Shown here one piece after another: positions 44,445 through 56,489 of a stretch of 64,000 bases of DNA (positions are counted from its first letter, which is position 1; each line of letters starts with the position of its first letter). The notes under the pieces are model-generated. The model saw only the letters and a list, made by a program, of their open reading frames with translations. It did not search any database and was not told the DNA's origin. The translations under genes and the position numbers were made by a program. The stretch is from Ampullaceana balthica (lineage: Eukaryota; Mollusca; Gastropoda; Lymnaeidae): contig CALYLW010000181.1 of assembly GCA_944989445.1 (NCBI GenBank), positions 337,764-401,763 on the forward strand. Direction: 5' to 3'.

Positions 44445-44930
44445 CTCTCTCTCTCTAATGTCCCAAATAGTGTCACCTCTGATAGGACAATTTACTAATG
44501 TTCAAATGGTTTCACCTCTGATACTGATAGTGATAGGAACAATCAATAATTTCCAAATTTGTGCCAACTCACTAATGTCCCAAATGGTGACACCTCTGAC
44601 AAGACAACTCACTAATGTCCCAAATGGTGACACCTCTGATAAGACAACTCACTAATGTCCCAAATGGTGACACCTCTGATAAGACAACTCACTAATGTCC
44701 CAAATGGTGACACCTCTGATAAGACAACTCACTAATGTCCCAAATGGAGACACCTCTGATAAGACAACTCACTAATGTCCAAAATGGTGACACCTCTGAT
44801 AAGACAACTCACTAATGTCCCAAATGGTGACACCTCTGACAAGACAACTCACTAATGTACCAAATGGTGACACCTCTGATAAGACAACTCACTAATGTCC
44901 AAAATGCTGTAATCATCTTTGATAGGAAAA
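44445..44930. repeat. 40-bp minisatellite
   Basis: The unit ACTCACTAATGTCCCAAATG plus GTGACACCTCTGATAAGACA (40 bp) repeats about eight times from 44565. Diverged units precede it from 44445. Confidence 0.93.
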
Positions 44931-44989
44931 ATCACTAATGTTTCTAAAATGATGTGTTTCCCAAATAGTGTGTTTTCCAAATGATTTGT

Positions 44990-45470
44990 GTCCCAAATGG
45001 TTTCACCTCTGATCGGAAACTCACCAATATTTCCCAAAGGGTGTCATCTCTGATCGGAAAGCTCACCAATGTTTCCCAAAAGGTGTCATCTCTGATCGGC
45101 AAACTCACCAATGTTTCCCAAAAGGTGTCATCTCTGATCGGAAAACGCACCAATGTTTCTCAAAAGGTGTCATCTCTGATCGGAAAACTCACCAATGTTT
45201 CCCAAAAGGTGTCATGTCTGATCGGAAAACTCACCAATGTTTCCCAAAAGGTGTCATCTCTGATCGGAAAACTCACCAATTTTTCCCAAAAGGTGTCATG
45301 TCTGATCGGAAAACTCACCAATGTTTCCAAAAAGGTGTCATCTCTGACCGGAAAACTCACGAATGTTTCCAAAAAAGGTGTCATCTCTGATAGGAAAACT
45401 CACCAATGTTTCCAAAAAAGGTGTCATCTCTGATCGGAAAAATCACTAATGTTTCCAAAAAAGTAATCAC
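44990..45470. repeat. 42-bp minisatellite related to the 40-bp array
   Basis: The unit ACTCACCAATGTTTCCCAAA plus AGGTGTCATCTCTGATCGGAAA (42 bp) repeats about 11 times. It shares ACTCAC-AATGT, CAAA, GTG-CA and TCTGAT with the 40-bp unit, so both descend from one ancestor. Open frames of 60-150 codons follow from the period being a multiple of three. Confidence 0.93.
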
Positions 45471-45855
45471 CGACTTTTCGCGTCTTTAAAATAATCACTT
45501 TACAAATATATTTTAACCGAGTCCTTTTTAAAATGAATCCAACTAAAAGTATACTAAAACAACGTCATTATTATTCATTATCAAGGCTTTTCACATCTCT
45601 AAAGACCATCCTTATGGTCATCCGATGCGTTTGATGGGTACTACGCGGCGCTGACGTCCGAGGTTTCCCAAGACATTGATGAAGCGAAGGAAACCAAGAT
45701 CACAATTTTACATAACAAGAGAGATACTGAGGAGAGATCGCTGGATCTTTGTGAGTTTATATTCTCCGAGACAGGCGATCTTTGTTGGATAAAAGATCTA
45801 AATACGAATTTGTAATAATTGACAAATCTGTATCACAACCGACAGTATCCCTCCC
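45471..45855. other. No recognisable gene
   Basis: Short spacer between two arrays, with no signal seen. Confidence 0.55.
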
Positions 45856-46205
45856 TAACCTTATCCGTCATGACGTCCCTTAACCCATATCGTCATGACG
45901 TCCCTTAACCCTAATCGTCATGACGTCCCTTAACCCTAATCGTCATGACGTCCCTTAACCCTAATCGTCATGACGTCCCTTAACCCTAATCGTCATGACG
46001 TCCCTTAACCCTAATCGTCATGACGTCCCTTAACCCTAATCGTCATGACGTCCCTTAACCCTAATCGTCATGACGTCCCTTAACCCTAATCGTCATGACG
46101 TCCCTTAACCCTAATCGTCATGACGTCCCTTAACCCTAATCGTCATGACGTCCCTTAACCCTAATCGTCATGACGTCCCTTAACCCTAATCGTCATGACG
46201 TCTCT
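45856..46205. repeat. 25-bp minisatellite containing CCCTAA and a 10-bp palindrome
   Basis: The unit AATCGTCATGACGTCCCTTA plus ACCCT (25 bp) repeats about 14 times with almost no variation after the first two. Each unit has the perfect palindrome CGTCATGACG, and the junction between units forms TTAACCCTAA, one telomere-type CCCTAA per unit. Confidence 0.95.
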
Positions 46206-47690
46206 GAATTTTAACTCTAATCGTCATAACGTATTTTTATTATTCTTAACTCCAATGCTCATGAGGTCTCTAAACAGAGATTCAAGTTCGAATAGATTTC
46301 GTTTACATTTGAAAAAAAAAGCGATCGAAGCTAAAGTTCCGTTAATTTCCAGCTAGATCCCACCGGGTTGTGTACCAGTCGTGTAGGTCAGTGCGGATTG
46401 TGTGTCGCGGTCATTATGACACGATTATGTAAGGCTGCGCGGTGTCCTACACCCGAGTTGACATATGGTCATTCAGAAGTTTCCCCTTGTAACGATGTCA
46501 TCATAGCCTACCATTGGTGGCGCAGATGACCCGTGGTCATTCTAAAAATGGACCGTCATTAAGCTTACGGTCCGCTCCCCCGTCGAGCGAGTTGTTATTC
46601 CTCCAGTGGAGTGACCGCTAGTAAACAGCTACGGCGTTCGAATATCCGCTGGTGTGTTTAGTGACAAGGAAGATGACCGCTGGTCAAGAACTATAGCCGA
46701 GCTCCTGATCTGTGCCCAGAGGCCCCCGCGATCCAGAGTCAAGTTTGACACGATGAATCAATTGATACCCCCGGATAACATGGGGGCTTTCCTCGCCATA
46801 AGGGTCCTGCCGCGGCCTTCAATGTGGCAAATTGCCCACCTCGAGTGCGGCCAAAGCTGTATTCGGGGCGCAGAAAGAAACATTGACTGCCGCTGACTTC
46901 ATTACAGAAACTGGCGAGGCGGTCGTCCCCCGGTCCTGTCAAGAAATCAGGACTTTGGCATGGCTCCGCCCAGCGAGCGAAGCTCCAAGACGCTGGCCTC
47001 GCCCACTCCGTTCCTTTGAGAGTTGTTCCCTTCAAGAGGCCACTAGCTACGACAGACATGCGGGCTGTCAAACGTCACCTAACTGGGGGGCTGAATGTGA
47101 GGTGGGTGTGGGGGGTTGAGTGAGGCCGCTGCCGCATTCAATTTGATCCGAAATTTGTTTCCCCGTGTTGATCAAAATGGTGGCCCGGTTCGCTGGTCGA
47201 CAGGTCCGGTAAATGCCGGAGACTGCGGGTGGCACCGGTCGATGGGACGAGCAGGGCAGGGATTTAATGATCTGTGGGCGTGGTCCCGAATGTCTGTCTG
47301 TCATCAACCCAACGACGGGTCGTGTTTTGATTTTTTTAAAAAAATTTTTTATAATGTCAATCCCCCCTTGTCCAACTAGAGAGATTTTTGACTGCTTCTG
47401 TCATCGGCAGCCAGGGCCTACGGTCTCCGGTGGTACTTTATCAACAGCTACTGTGTGACAGAAACGCTCAACTGGGTACCATGGTGTAGCAGTTGACAAC
47501 GTATTCTCGGCGGAGAAAGGAGGGTGGGGGCCCCAAAAAGTCCTCCCCCCCTTAATATGAAAACTCTACTGCCACATGACAAAACAACATACGCCTGGAC
47601 AGTTTTTGAAACCGACGTTGTTGGAAGTTGTTCCCCAATAAACCGGTGCCGGGGCAATGATAGATTCGCCTTTTGGGAGTTGATCGGACC
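46206..47690. other. GC-richer region without recognisable gene
   Basis: From about 46.35 kb the composition rises in GC and CpG compared with the flanks. Open frames of 60-110 codons overlap on both strands without known domains. It lies just upstream of the possible exon at 47.73 kb and could be its 5' flank; this is inference only. Confidence 0.4.
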
Positions 47691-47691
47691 T

Positions 47692-47729
47692 TATATAATA
47701 GCGGTCCCGTTTACTGCTTGTTCAGTTGC
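47692..47729 (+). promoter_or_regulatory. Possible core promoter: TATA box and initiator
   Basis: TATATAA at 47692-47698 is followed by TTCAGTTGC, whose A at 47724 lies 32 bp downstream of the first T. This is the canonical distance between a TATA box and an initiator of TCAGT type. An AGACAG resembling a downstream element starts near +27. The same TTCAG could instead be the end of a splice acceptor (TTTACTGCTTGTTCAG), so the two readings compete. Confidence 0.35.
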
Positions 47730-47839
47730 CTTCATTCAACCCGCGTGTCAGACAGTGGCACCACCACACCGTGGACAGCATTGAGCAAATACGGAGACGC
47801 TTACATCCAGATGACTTTGAGCAGCTGCTCCAGATTTCC
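47726..47839 (+). other. Possible exon of an unidentified host gene
   Basis: The segment is bounded by a pyrimidine-rich acceptor-like TTTACTGCTTGTTCAG on the left and a consensus donor GTAAGT at 47840-47845 on the right. Between them 114 bases are open in phase 0 and encode 38 residues (including WHHHTVDSIEQIRRRLHPDD and FEQLLQIS) that read like ordinary protein rather than repeat. There is a stop in this frame at 47699-47701 and no ATG, so it would be an internal exon, or a first exon using the ATG at 47811 in another frame. I do not recognise the peptide. Confidence 0.33.
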
Positions 47840-47845
47840 GTAAGT

Positions 47846-49159
47846 TTCAACTCAATTTTTTTTTCTTCTCAAACATTTATTACCATGGTAAATAATAACT
47901 TGGACTTAAATATTCTTTCAACGCTCTGAATTGAGTCTCATTCTAATCATTCTTTCATAAGCATTATGAAAGCTTTTTAAAAAAAAACAACATATATATA
48001 TATATATAATTTCTATGAAAAAAAGCGAATTCACTCTCCAAATATTCCTCATTTCCTCCGCTGAAAGTGAAGCTTTAACTTTAAAAGCAAAATAAAGAAA
48101 TCAAAAGAAAAATTTAAATATTATAAGCCTTTGGCCTTTGGTAGTAACAATAAAGCATCTTTAAATTTTAATTTAGCTGCAAAAAAAATAATTTAAATCA
48201 GTGATTGTTTCTCAAATAAAAAAAAATTTCTAAATATATTGGTAAAAACTTCCGAGGATCAATACATAAATTCATAAATGAAATGGATCAATATGTGATG
48301 AGCGTATTAGAGACGTCAGTGAGACGCTAACAATAACATTATGGTGCGATGATTGAGGCTTGCCATGTATGTGTGTCCCGTAAATTGAAGCTGACACCTT
48401 TCAACATCGCTCGTGTCGTTATGGCCGAATATTTGATTTAAAGATTTGGGTTGCCGTCCAGCGCGAGATATGGTCGAGCTTGTGGCATGCTGGTCAAACA
48501 TGGAATAACAGACAGATCAAACGGAGTAGCTGGTCATTTAGTTTCACGAGTTCTTGTGTTATTCCTCACATCTCGAGAACCCTTGTTTTATGCTTGCCGG
48601 TTTAACCGACGTTGAACCGTGAACATTTAAAAATAATAATTTTTTTTAATAATTAAAACAACGTCTTTAAATAATAATAATATTTATGGTGGAATATATT
48701 TGAAAAGATCCTATTTTCATTTATAATATATCGCTTGGTGTGTTTTATTTATAAAAAAAAAGTTTTGCAAAGTTGCCTGAAAGAATGACGTGTGCCGTGT
48801 TCAATCCTGTCCGAGTGGTCGACAAGTCAACTGTTTGTAAGAAATATTCCCGTGGTGTGCGGGTTTAGGTCCATTTGGTTTTATGATACAGTTATCAAGC
48901 GGGCACAAATCACGAGAATGACATTTGTGTAGGGCTGACTTGAAGTCCATTAGTACTTTTATTATCTAAAGTGTTTCCCTGTTATTGAATTCGAAATTAC
49001 TATGACATTTTAAATCATTTTTTTTTAAATAAAAAAGCCCAATGAGTTAAATAGCTGAACTTTATACTGTTACTTGGCTGGCAAACCATGACATTGGCAA
49101 TACATACGGATTAAATACAAACCACTTCAAACAGTATTCTTTAATTTTTTTAAACAGAT
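47846..49159. other. AT-rich sequence without recognisable gene
   Basis: Intron-like or intergenic AT-rich DNA with a short TA run near 47992-48008. No open frame above about 65 codons. Confidence 0.6.
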
Positions 49160-49468
49160 TTTTTCAAAGTACAACACACAATGTTTGCTCATCTATTTTT
49201 ATCAAAGTACAACACACAATGTTTGCTCATCTATTTTTATCAAAGTACAACACACAATGTTTGCTCATCTATTTTTATCAAAGTACAGCACACAATGTTT
49301 GCTCATCTATTTTTATCAAAGTACAACACACAATGTTTGCTCTTCTATTTTTATCAGAGTACAGCACACAATGTTTGCTCATCTATTTTTATCAAAGTAC
49401 AACACACAATGTTTGCTCTTCTATTTTTATCAAAGTACAACACGCAATGTTTGCTCATCTATTTTTGA
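49160..49468. repeat. 38-bp minisatellite, ~8 copies
   Basis: The unit TTTGCTCATCTATTTTTATC plus AAAGTACAACACACAATG (38 bp) repeats eight times with few changes (CTCTTC for CTCATC, ACAGC for ACAAC). Open frames of 95-108 codons in all three frames are repeat artefacts. Confidence 0.95.
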
Positions 49469-49689
49469 GTTTCACTTTTCTCTCAATGATCAACTTTCAA
49501 CCAAGCAATAATAATTATTAATTATAACAATGCTAAGATTACTAGTTATATACTTCATTATGCGTTTCCATAGTATAATAATTACAAATAAATTTGAAAA
49601 AAAAACAACAAAAAAACAACAACAACGTTTTCCTTAAATTCGATGCAGTAACAGGAAAAGGCAAGACTTTTTTTTCTAGTTTTCAGAGA

Positions 49690-49990
49690 CGTATCAATAG
49701 AGCTCTGCATCTACCGACAGTTCTTAAAGTAATCTATCCATGTCTAGTGATACGCATAGTTCATCAGTAGTAATTAAAGTAATATATCTATGACTAGTAT
49801 AGTTAATCTGTAGTACTTTATCATTACATGACTAGTATAGTTCATAATTAGTACTTAAAGTAATCTATCATTGACTTGTACAGTTCATCATTAGTACTTA
49901 AAGTTAAAGTAATCAATCCATGATTTAGTAAAGTTCATCGGTAGGAATATAAGTTATCAATCCATGACAAGCACAGTTCAACAATAAAGC
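49690..49990. repeat. Degenerate ~45-55-bp tandem repeat
   Basis: Imperfect units share CATGACTAGTATAGTTCAT and TAGTACTTAAAGTAATCTAT. At least five can be followed. Confidence 0.65.
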
Positions 49991-50166
49991 GCTGCGACGT
50001 ATCATCGTACTCTCGTGTTTTGTTAGTCTGCAAACAAAGATTATGTTTTACTTCTCACTTACAATAATTGTCTACGTCACATCGCTGTAGGAAATCTATT
50101 ACCTCACCGCTCTTTCTAAGAAGTTTATTTACCGTCATTATAAAATATCAATTTATAAATTTTTAT

Positions 50167-50188
50167 ACCTAACCCTAACCCTAACCCA
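50167..50188. repeat. Interstitial telomere-like repeat (CCCTAA)3
   Basis: About three and a half CCTAAC units on the plus strand, which is TTAGGG on the other strand. Short interstitial copies are common in animal genomes and do not mark a chromosome end. Confidence 0.8.
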
Positions 50189-51275
50189 CTTTCTGTTCAG
50201 ATATGCATGAAAGCTGCTAGATAACTTTATTTTTGAACACATCATATTAATTATAAACGACAATATTTATTAAAAAAAAACAACAACACAACGTGTTTGA
50301 TTAAACTTTTCACAACAGTTTAATATAAAAAAGGGGGGGGGAGGTATTAAACATTTTACGCCTTTCACCTCGTTCAAGTATCACGTATTTCGTATAAGAA
50401 AATTACTTTATTGTAGCAATTCTAAAATACATAAACTTGATGAATCCATTACCGGTAGCGTGTTTTCTTTGTGTAGTTGACCTCAATCAAATAGCCACAC
50501 ATGAACAAACGCTCACCTAGGGAATATGGACACGTTTACTTTGTGTGTGTAGTGGATGAAAATAGATGGTGGGTGATGTAAAACAATATTTAAACATAAA
50601 TCGTACATCATAATACATAAAATAACCGCATATGGTCCATAGCGCAGAGTTGTGTAGAGATCAAATTGTTTTCTTGTAAGAACAGAATTGGAGTCAAACT
50701 GGCATTAGATAAAGTTTAGGTGACAATGATAAATAAATAAGTGAATTAATTCAATTAAACTTAAAACCGAAAAGTTTTTTTTTAGCTTTGTTATTTTAAT
50801 GGCAAATTTCTATTTCATTCACTCGTATTTTATCATAACATTTTAAAAATAATAACACAATATGTCAGTAAACTTTTAACAATATTGAAAAATTACATAT
50901 ATACTATATAAATTATATAGTCACTTTTCATCGTTTGTCGTCCAGCTACATGCGTAAAAAATCATTTATTTAAATTTTTTTACAACACTGAAAGAATAAG
51001 CCAAACACATTATTAAGTCTGACGCCCGAGTCTCAGTGGCTGCTTTAACATGTTTTATTGTAACTTATAAACTACATGTTTTATTGTAACTTATAACCTC
51101 AATGAAATCTTCTCAAGTTCAATCATCTCGAATACGTGTATCTTTAAGTATAGTTCAGTATATGTACGAAAGCAGAACTGATATACAATGTAAGTGTATA
51201 GTATAGGTCATTTTATGTATGCATGCAGGACCGATGTAATATCTAAGTAGAGCAGTTGATATATCCTATTGGTTA
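50189..51275. other. AT-rich sequence without recognisable gene
   Basis: It holds a G run near 50332 and a 25-bp direct repeat (CATGTTTTATTGTAACTTAT core) at 51050-51100. No coding signal. Confidence 0.6.
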
Positions 51276-51284
51276 GAACGATCG

Positions 51285-51655
51285 GACATGAAATCTGAGT
51301 AGAGCTGACTCTAAATGTAAGCTGATCGGACATGAAATCTGAGTAGACCTGACTCTAAATGTAAGCTGATCGGACATGAAATCTGAGTAGACCTTACTCT
51401 ACATGTAAGCTGATCGGACATGAAATCTGAGTAGAGCTGACTCTAAATGTAAGCTGATCGGACATGAAATCTGAGTAGACCTGACTCTAAATGTAAGCTG
51501 ATCGGACATGAAATCTGAGTAGACCTTACTCTACATGTAAGCTGATTGGACATGAAATCTGAGTAGAGCTGACTCTAAATGTAAGCTGATCGGACATGAA
51601 ATCTGAGTAGACCTGACTCTAAATGTAAGCTGATCGGACATGAAATCTGAGTGGC
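51285..51655. repeat. 44-bp minisatellite with 132-bp higher-order unit
   Basis: The unit GCTGATCGGACATGAAATCT plus GAGTAGACCTGACTCTAAAT plus GTAA (44 bp) repeats about eight times. Three variants alternate in fixed order (GAGCTGACTCTAAAT, GACCTGACTCTAAAT, GACCTTACTCTACAT), so the true repeating unit is a 132-bp trimer. Confidence 0.93.
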
Positions 51656-52311
<656 letters not shown>

Positions 52312-52499
52312 ATGGAGCATTGTCAATAATTTATATTGATACCTCTATTTGAGATGACATACAATTGCATTGTATGATTCTGTTTCTTGCTGAAACAATT
52401 ATTTGGCTGCGAAGAGATTCCGTGGTGGGGCTCATGGGAGAAGAAGACATGTCATAATGCATTAAATGAAGTGGTTCTATACGTGAAACATATTCCAGT

Positions 52500-52585
52500 T
52501 GAACTACAGAGACTATGTCTTAAATGTACACACATACATCTAGAATCTAGAGAGTATGTCTCACACGTGTACAAGTACATAGTAC
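52500..52585. repeat. Degenerate repeat shared with 53025-53135
   Basis: Two imperfect units with AGAGACTATGTCTTAAATGTACACA-type sequence precede the GAT array. Related units (GAGACTTGGTCTTAAACTTACACA type) occur at 53025-53135 beyond it. Confidence 0.6.
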
Positions 52586-52689
52586 TTGTATGATGATGAT
52601 GGTGATGATGATGATGATGATGATGGTGGTGGTGATGATGATGGTGATGATGATGATGGTGATGATGATGATGATGATGATGGTGGTGG

Positions 52690-52763
<74 letters not shown>

Positions 52764-52800
52764 GTGATTATGATGAATATGGTGATGATGATGATGAGGG
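52586..52800. repeat. (GAT)n / (GGT) trinucleotide array
   Basis: GATGAT repeats with GGT interruptions. A roughly 65-bp block (GATGATGGTGATGATGATG... followed by GGTGGTGGT) appears twice at the start, so the array grew by segment duplication. The plus frame reads as poly-Asp or poly-Met, which is not evidence of coding. Confidence 0.95.
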
Positions 52801-54408
52801 TAATGTTTATGGCTTTATCTAAAGTCTAAAGCGCTAAGACACTCCTCCTAAGTCCATTCATTCCGGGAACTTTCAGAAGGGACTGCGTTCAAGAAAGCAT
52901 CCCCCTTTGGATGTTCATGTCTTGATAATAATAATTCCTTCAAATACTGCGGCGCTGTCCATAAGTCAGTGTCAGAATTTTGCGATATAATCGCTCAGCC
53001 ACATCTATAGAGAGATCATCATGTCTAAAATGTAGAGACTTGGTCTTAAACTTACACAATTACATCTAAAAAGACTTGGTCTTAAACTTACACAATTAAA
53101 TCCAGAGAGACTATGCCTCAAACCTGTAATAATACAACTAAATAGACCAAGGGGGATAAATAAAACTAAACGAAATAGAACCACGCCCCTAAAGGTACGA
53201 CGCACAGTTAATCTTTGCGTGTGGTTTTGTTGGTGTGTTGGCATAGTCTGATCATTAAAATTGGTAGATTCGCCTTGTGATTTTTCACAGTTTGCAAGTA
53301 TAGTGTTTGGTGTGTCATGAACTTTGTTGAGGGGTGCAGCTAATGAGAAATAGTTGGGTTTTTTCCCCCTTCAGATTCTCTTGCAATTTCTTTGTGACAA
53401 TGATGTCTGGGGTTCATGACACTAGGTATAAGTCAACTCTATAAAGCTATAAAAAATTCCAAGGACAAGCTCTACTTGAACTGTCATTACTAATCAAAGG
53501 TTCTAATCAAGTCACTACATTTAAGTCAATATTGTGTTCTCTAAACATGACTTGAAAATAATAATAGCGTTATAATAATAATTATAATAAATAATAAAAA
53601 ATGAATGATTATTTGCACATCAGTAGCTACTTTTTGAAAACAACAGCAGTAATCTTTTCTGAAGTTAACTAAAAAAAAAGAAAGAAAAACAAAGAGAAAA
53701 AAACAAACATTTTCAACTAGGTAAGATAATAGTAAAATTCTCAAAGTTAAAAAAAACAAATTTCTCAAGATAACAGTAACACATTCTTAAATCCCAAAAT
53801 AAAAACTTTCTCAATCTTTATTGGCTATTCTTTTTTTTTCGCCCCGCACCCCACCCCACTCCAACCCCCCGCCTTTTGGCCACGACATGTCGTAGAATCC
53901 CCCAGAAAGGTCAGAGCTCTAGCAGCCAACAATATGAACTGGACAAATGAATTGATGAGACATTATGAGACGGTTAATACCCTCCAACCCCCCCCCCACC
54001 CCCATGAGAGGTTCTCAGTCTCCGTCTAAATTAAGCCCCCATACTTTTCTGCTTCTCAGATCCGTTGATTCAAATGTTATGTTTTATAAAAAAAATTATT
54101 AGCCACATTTTTAAATAACATATTATCATCTCGATTTCTCAAATATATTTTAATTATTTTTTTTTAAAATGACACGACACAATTACGTGTAGGTTTTCCA
54201 ATGAAGATAAATAACTTTCAAATGCCTCTAGACCAGTAGGACTCAGAGGTCTCTTCTGTTTGACTCCTATGCTCCCCCCTCCCACCCAAACCACAGCACT
54301 ACTCCTTTACACCATTAACTCGTAAATCGTTGGTAGACCAAAGAGGTTCCCTATGATCATCATTTTTTTAAATAAAAAAGATACACCCCCCCTCTCGTCA
54401 AAAATGTT
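52801..54408. other. No recognisable gene
   Basis: Contains the ~50-bp degenerate repeat at 53025-53135, AT-rich runs at 53540-53800 and C runs near 53850 and 53985. No convincing open frame. Confidence 0.6.
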
Positions 54409-54980
54409 GGTAACCACTGAATGATAAGACATGATAACATGATGATCTGCATGGTAACCACTGAATGATAAGACATGATAACATGATGATCTGCATGGTA
54501 ACCACTGAATGATAAGACATGATAACATGATGATCTGCATGGTAACCACTGAATGATAAGACATGATAACATGATGATCTGCATGGTAACCACTGAATGA
54601 TAAGACATGATAACATGATGATCTGCATGGTAACCACTGAATGATAAGACATGATAACATGATGATCTGCATGGTAACCACTGAATGATAAGACATGATA
54701 ACATGATGATCTGCATGGTAACCACTGAATGATAAGACATGATAACATGATGATCTGCATGGTAACCACTGAATGATAAGACATGATAACATGATGATCT
54801 GCATGGTAACCACTGAATGATAAGACATGATAACATGATGATCTGCATGGTAACCACTGAATGATAAGACATGATAACATGATGATCTGCATGGTAACCA
54901 CTGAATGATAAGACATGATAACATGATGATCTGCATGGTAACCACTGAATGATAAGACATGATAACATGATGATCTGCAT
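54409..54980. repeat. 44-bp minisatellite, 13 identical copies
   Basis: The unit GGTAACCACTGAATGATAAG plus ACATGATAACATGATGATCT plus GCAT (44 bp) repeats 13 times (572 bp exactly) with no difference that I can see. Open frames of 172-217 codons on the minus strand in all three frames cycle through the same 44-residue peptide and are artefacts. Confidence 0.97.
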
Positions 54981-55224
54981 ATAATTTCCTGAAAAGTGAA
55001 TTATTATTATTTTTTTAACCCTTCCCTACCTGTTGAAAACTTTTAAAGACGATAAAAATCAATGATAGGCCCTGCATTATGTTTCCACAAGCTGCACACG
55101 GTAAAAAAAAACACACACACCACTTAGCATTTGTCTTTTAACACTGGAGATTATGGGATCTTAAAACAGCAGCTTCCATCCAAGTAACAAAGTTCAGAGA
55201 AAGTTCACCTTAAGTTGATGGTAA

Positions 55225-55778
55225 ACTAACGGCTCTTATCTTATCTTATCTTATCTTATCTTATCTTATCTTATCTGTTTCAGACGCTCCTTCTATACAG
55301 AAGATTATTGCGTCCTACGCTTATCTATGGTTTGTGTTTAGTCCTGCATTCTTATTAGAGTCTTAAATGTTGATAAAGTGTTGGCTTTCCTGGTTTCTTC
55401 AGGCAAACCATTCCACGCCCGAATTCCGAACGGGAAGAACGAAAATTTGTATGAGTTTGTTCTTGCATACGGAATAAGAAAAGTGTTTTTATCCTTATGT
55501 CTATCTGAGGGTTGTATTAAGTTATCTTTGTGTTGTATTTCTAAATTAGAGTTAATTGCTTTATGTATGATTACTACTTTACTCTTGGTTCTTCTATCCT
55601 CTAGTGTTTCAAGGTTTAATGATTTAACTAATGGTGTTATTCTAGTCAGTTTTGAATATTCTCCAGTAATGAATCTGGCAGCTCTTTTTTGGATTTGTTC
55701 TAGTTTATCAATGTTTTCTTTGGTGGATTGGTCCCATACAGAAGATGCATATTCTAGTACAGGTCTCACCAAAGTGAC
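55225..55778 (-). mobile_element. LINE 3' end, copy 1 (CR1/Jockey-like)
   Basis: A 5'-truncated non-LTR element on the minus strand. It matches 63048-63576 closely and stops matching at 55778, inside the RT C-terminal region. Its 3' end is a tail of about eight TTATC repeats (55236-55276 on the plus strand). I could not find a target duplication. Confidence 0.87.
55338..55778 (-). pseudogene. LINE RT C-terminal fragment, copy 1
   Basis: About 146 residues from the end of a non-LTR reverse transcriptase protein: VRPVLEYASSVWDQ, IDKLEQIQKRAARFI and a C-terminal FFPFGIRAWNGLPEE. This pattern is typical of the C terminus of CR1/Jockey-group RTs. It lacks the catalytic palm. It differs from the copy at 62920-63489 at roughly 10 of 145 residues, and its frame is still open. 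Confidence 0.87.
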
Positions 55779-56489
55779 CATCGAGTGCGCGACACTAATC
55801 GTTTAGCCATCAACAAGATATCAACAAACAAGCAGAAACCTTCTCGTTTCGGAACAGCCAGTTTAATGAGGGCGGCTGATTCCAGTAACGACATTAAAAT
55901 GATCACTATTTTTTTTAAACGCCTGGTCTTTTCCTGTGCAGATTTTGACAGCATCTTTGTTGACAATACCGAATATAACTTGCCGACATTGCGAAAGCAG
56001 CACTAGAAATATAGGGGGTCTCGAGCTGTCCTATAGTGATAAAACAATCAAATTAAGGCAATCCGTAGTCATCCTTAAAAGTGTTTGTCTTGTCGTGTTT
56101 CAAATGAAATGTTTTCACAAGTTTCACCCGCGCCGTATTTTGATAATGTTTCACATTTTTCGCAGGGATTTTCCCGTTCATTTCTGTGCATCCCTAGTGG
56201 TAGCGTTATTTTGAATGACAACACCTGGGCGGCTGACTGTCCGTCGTGGTTTAGGTGCACCCGCCCTGCTGGTCAGTTTGTTTACTTTCAAACGGTCTCC
56301 TTAAGCGTCACCCTTTCAACCGCTGTCAACCCGGTTGGCATCACATGACCAGGTAAACAAACGTTAAAACATAGCCATTTGTTTGGCCTTAAATAAGCTT
56401 AGATTGTTTAAGGAATATTAGTTGGTGATTTTAGACAGAAAAAAACAGCAATAACTGTCTATTTAAAGAAGATTTTATTGCATACTGTC
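55779..56489. other. No recognisable gene
   Basis: Short open frames up to about 90 codons on both strands without known domains. Confidence 0.55.

Noticed and set aside
52586..52829. Poly-Asp or poly-Met open frames
   Set aside because: Translation of a GAT microsatellite, with no flanking coding signal.
54307..54980. Open frames of 172-217 codons on the minus strand
   Set aside because: All three frames are open and encode the same cycling peptide; they follow from a stop-free 44-bp repeat.
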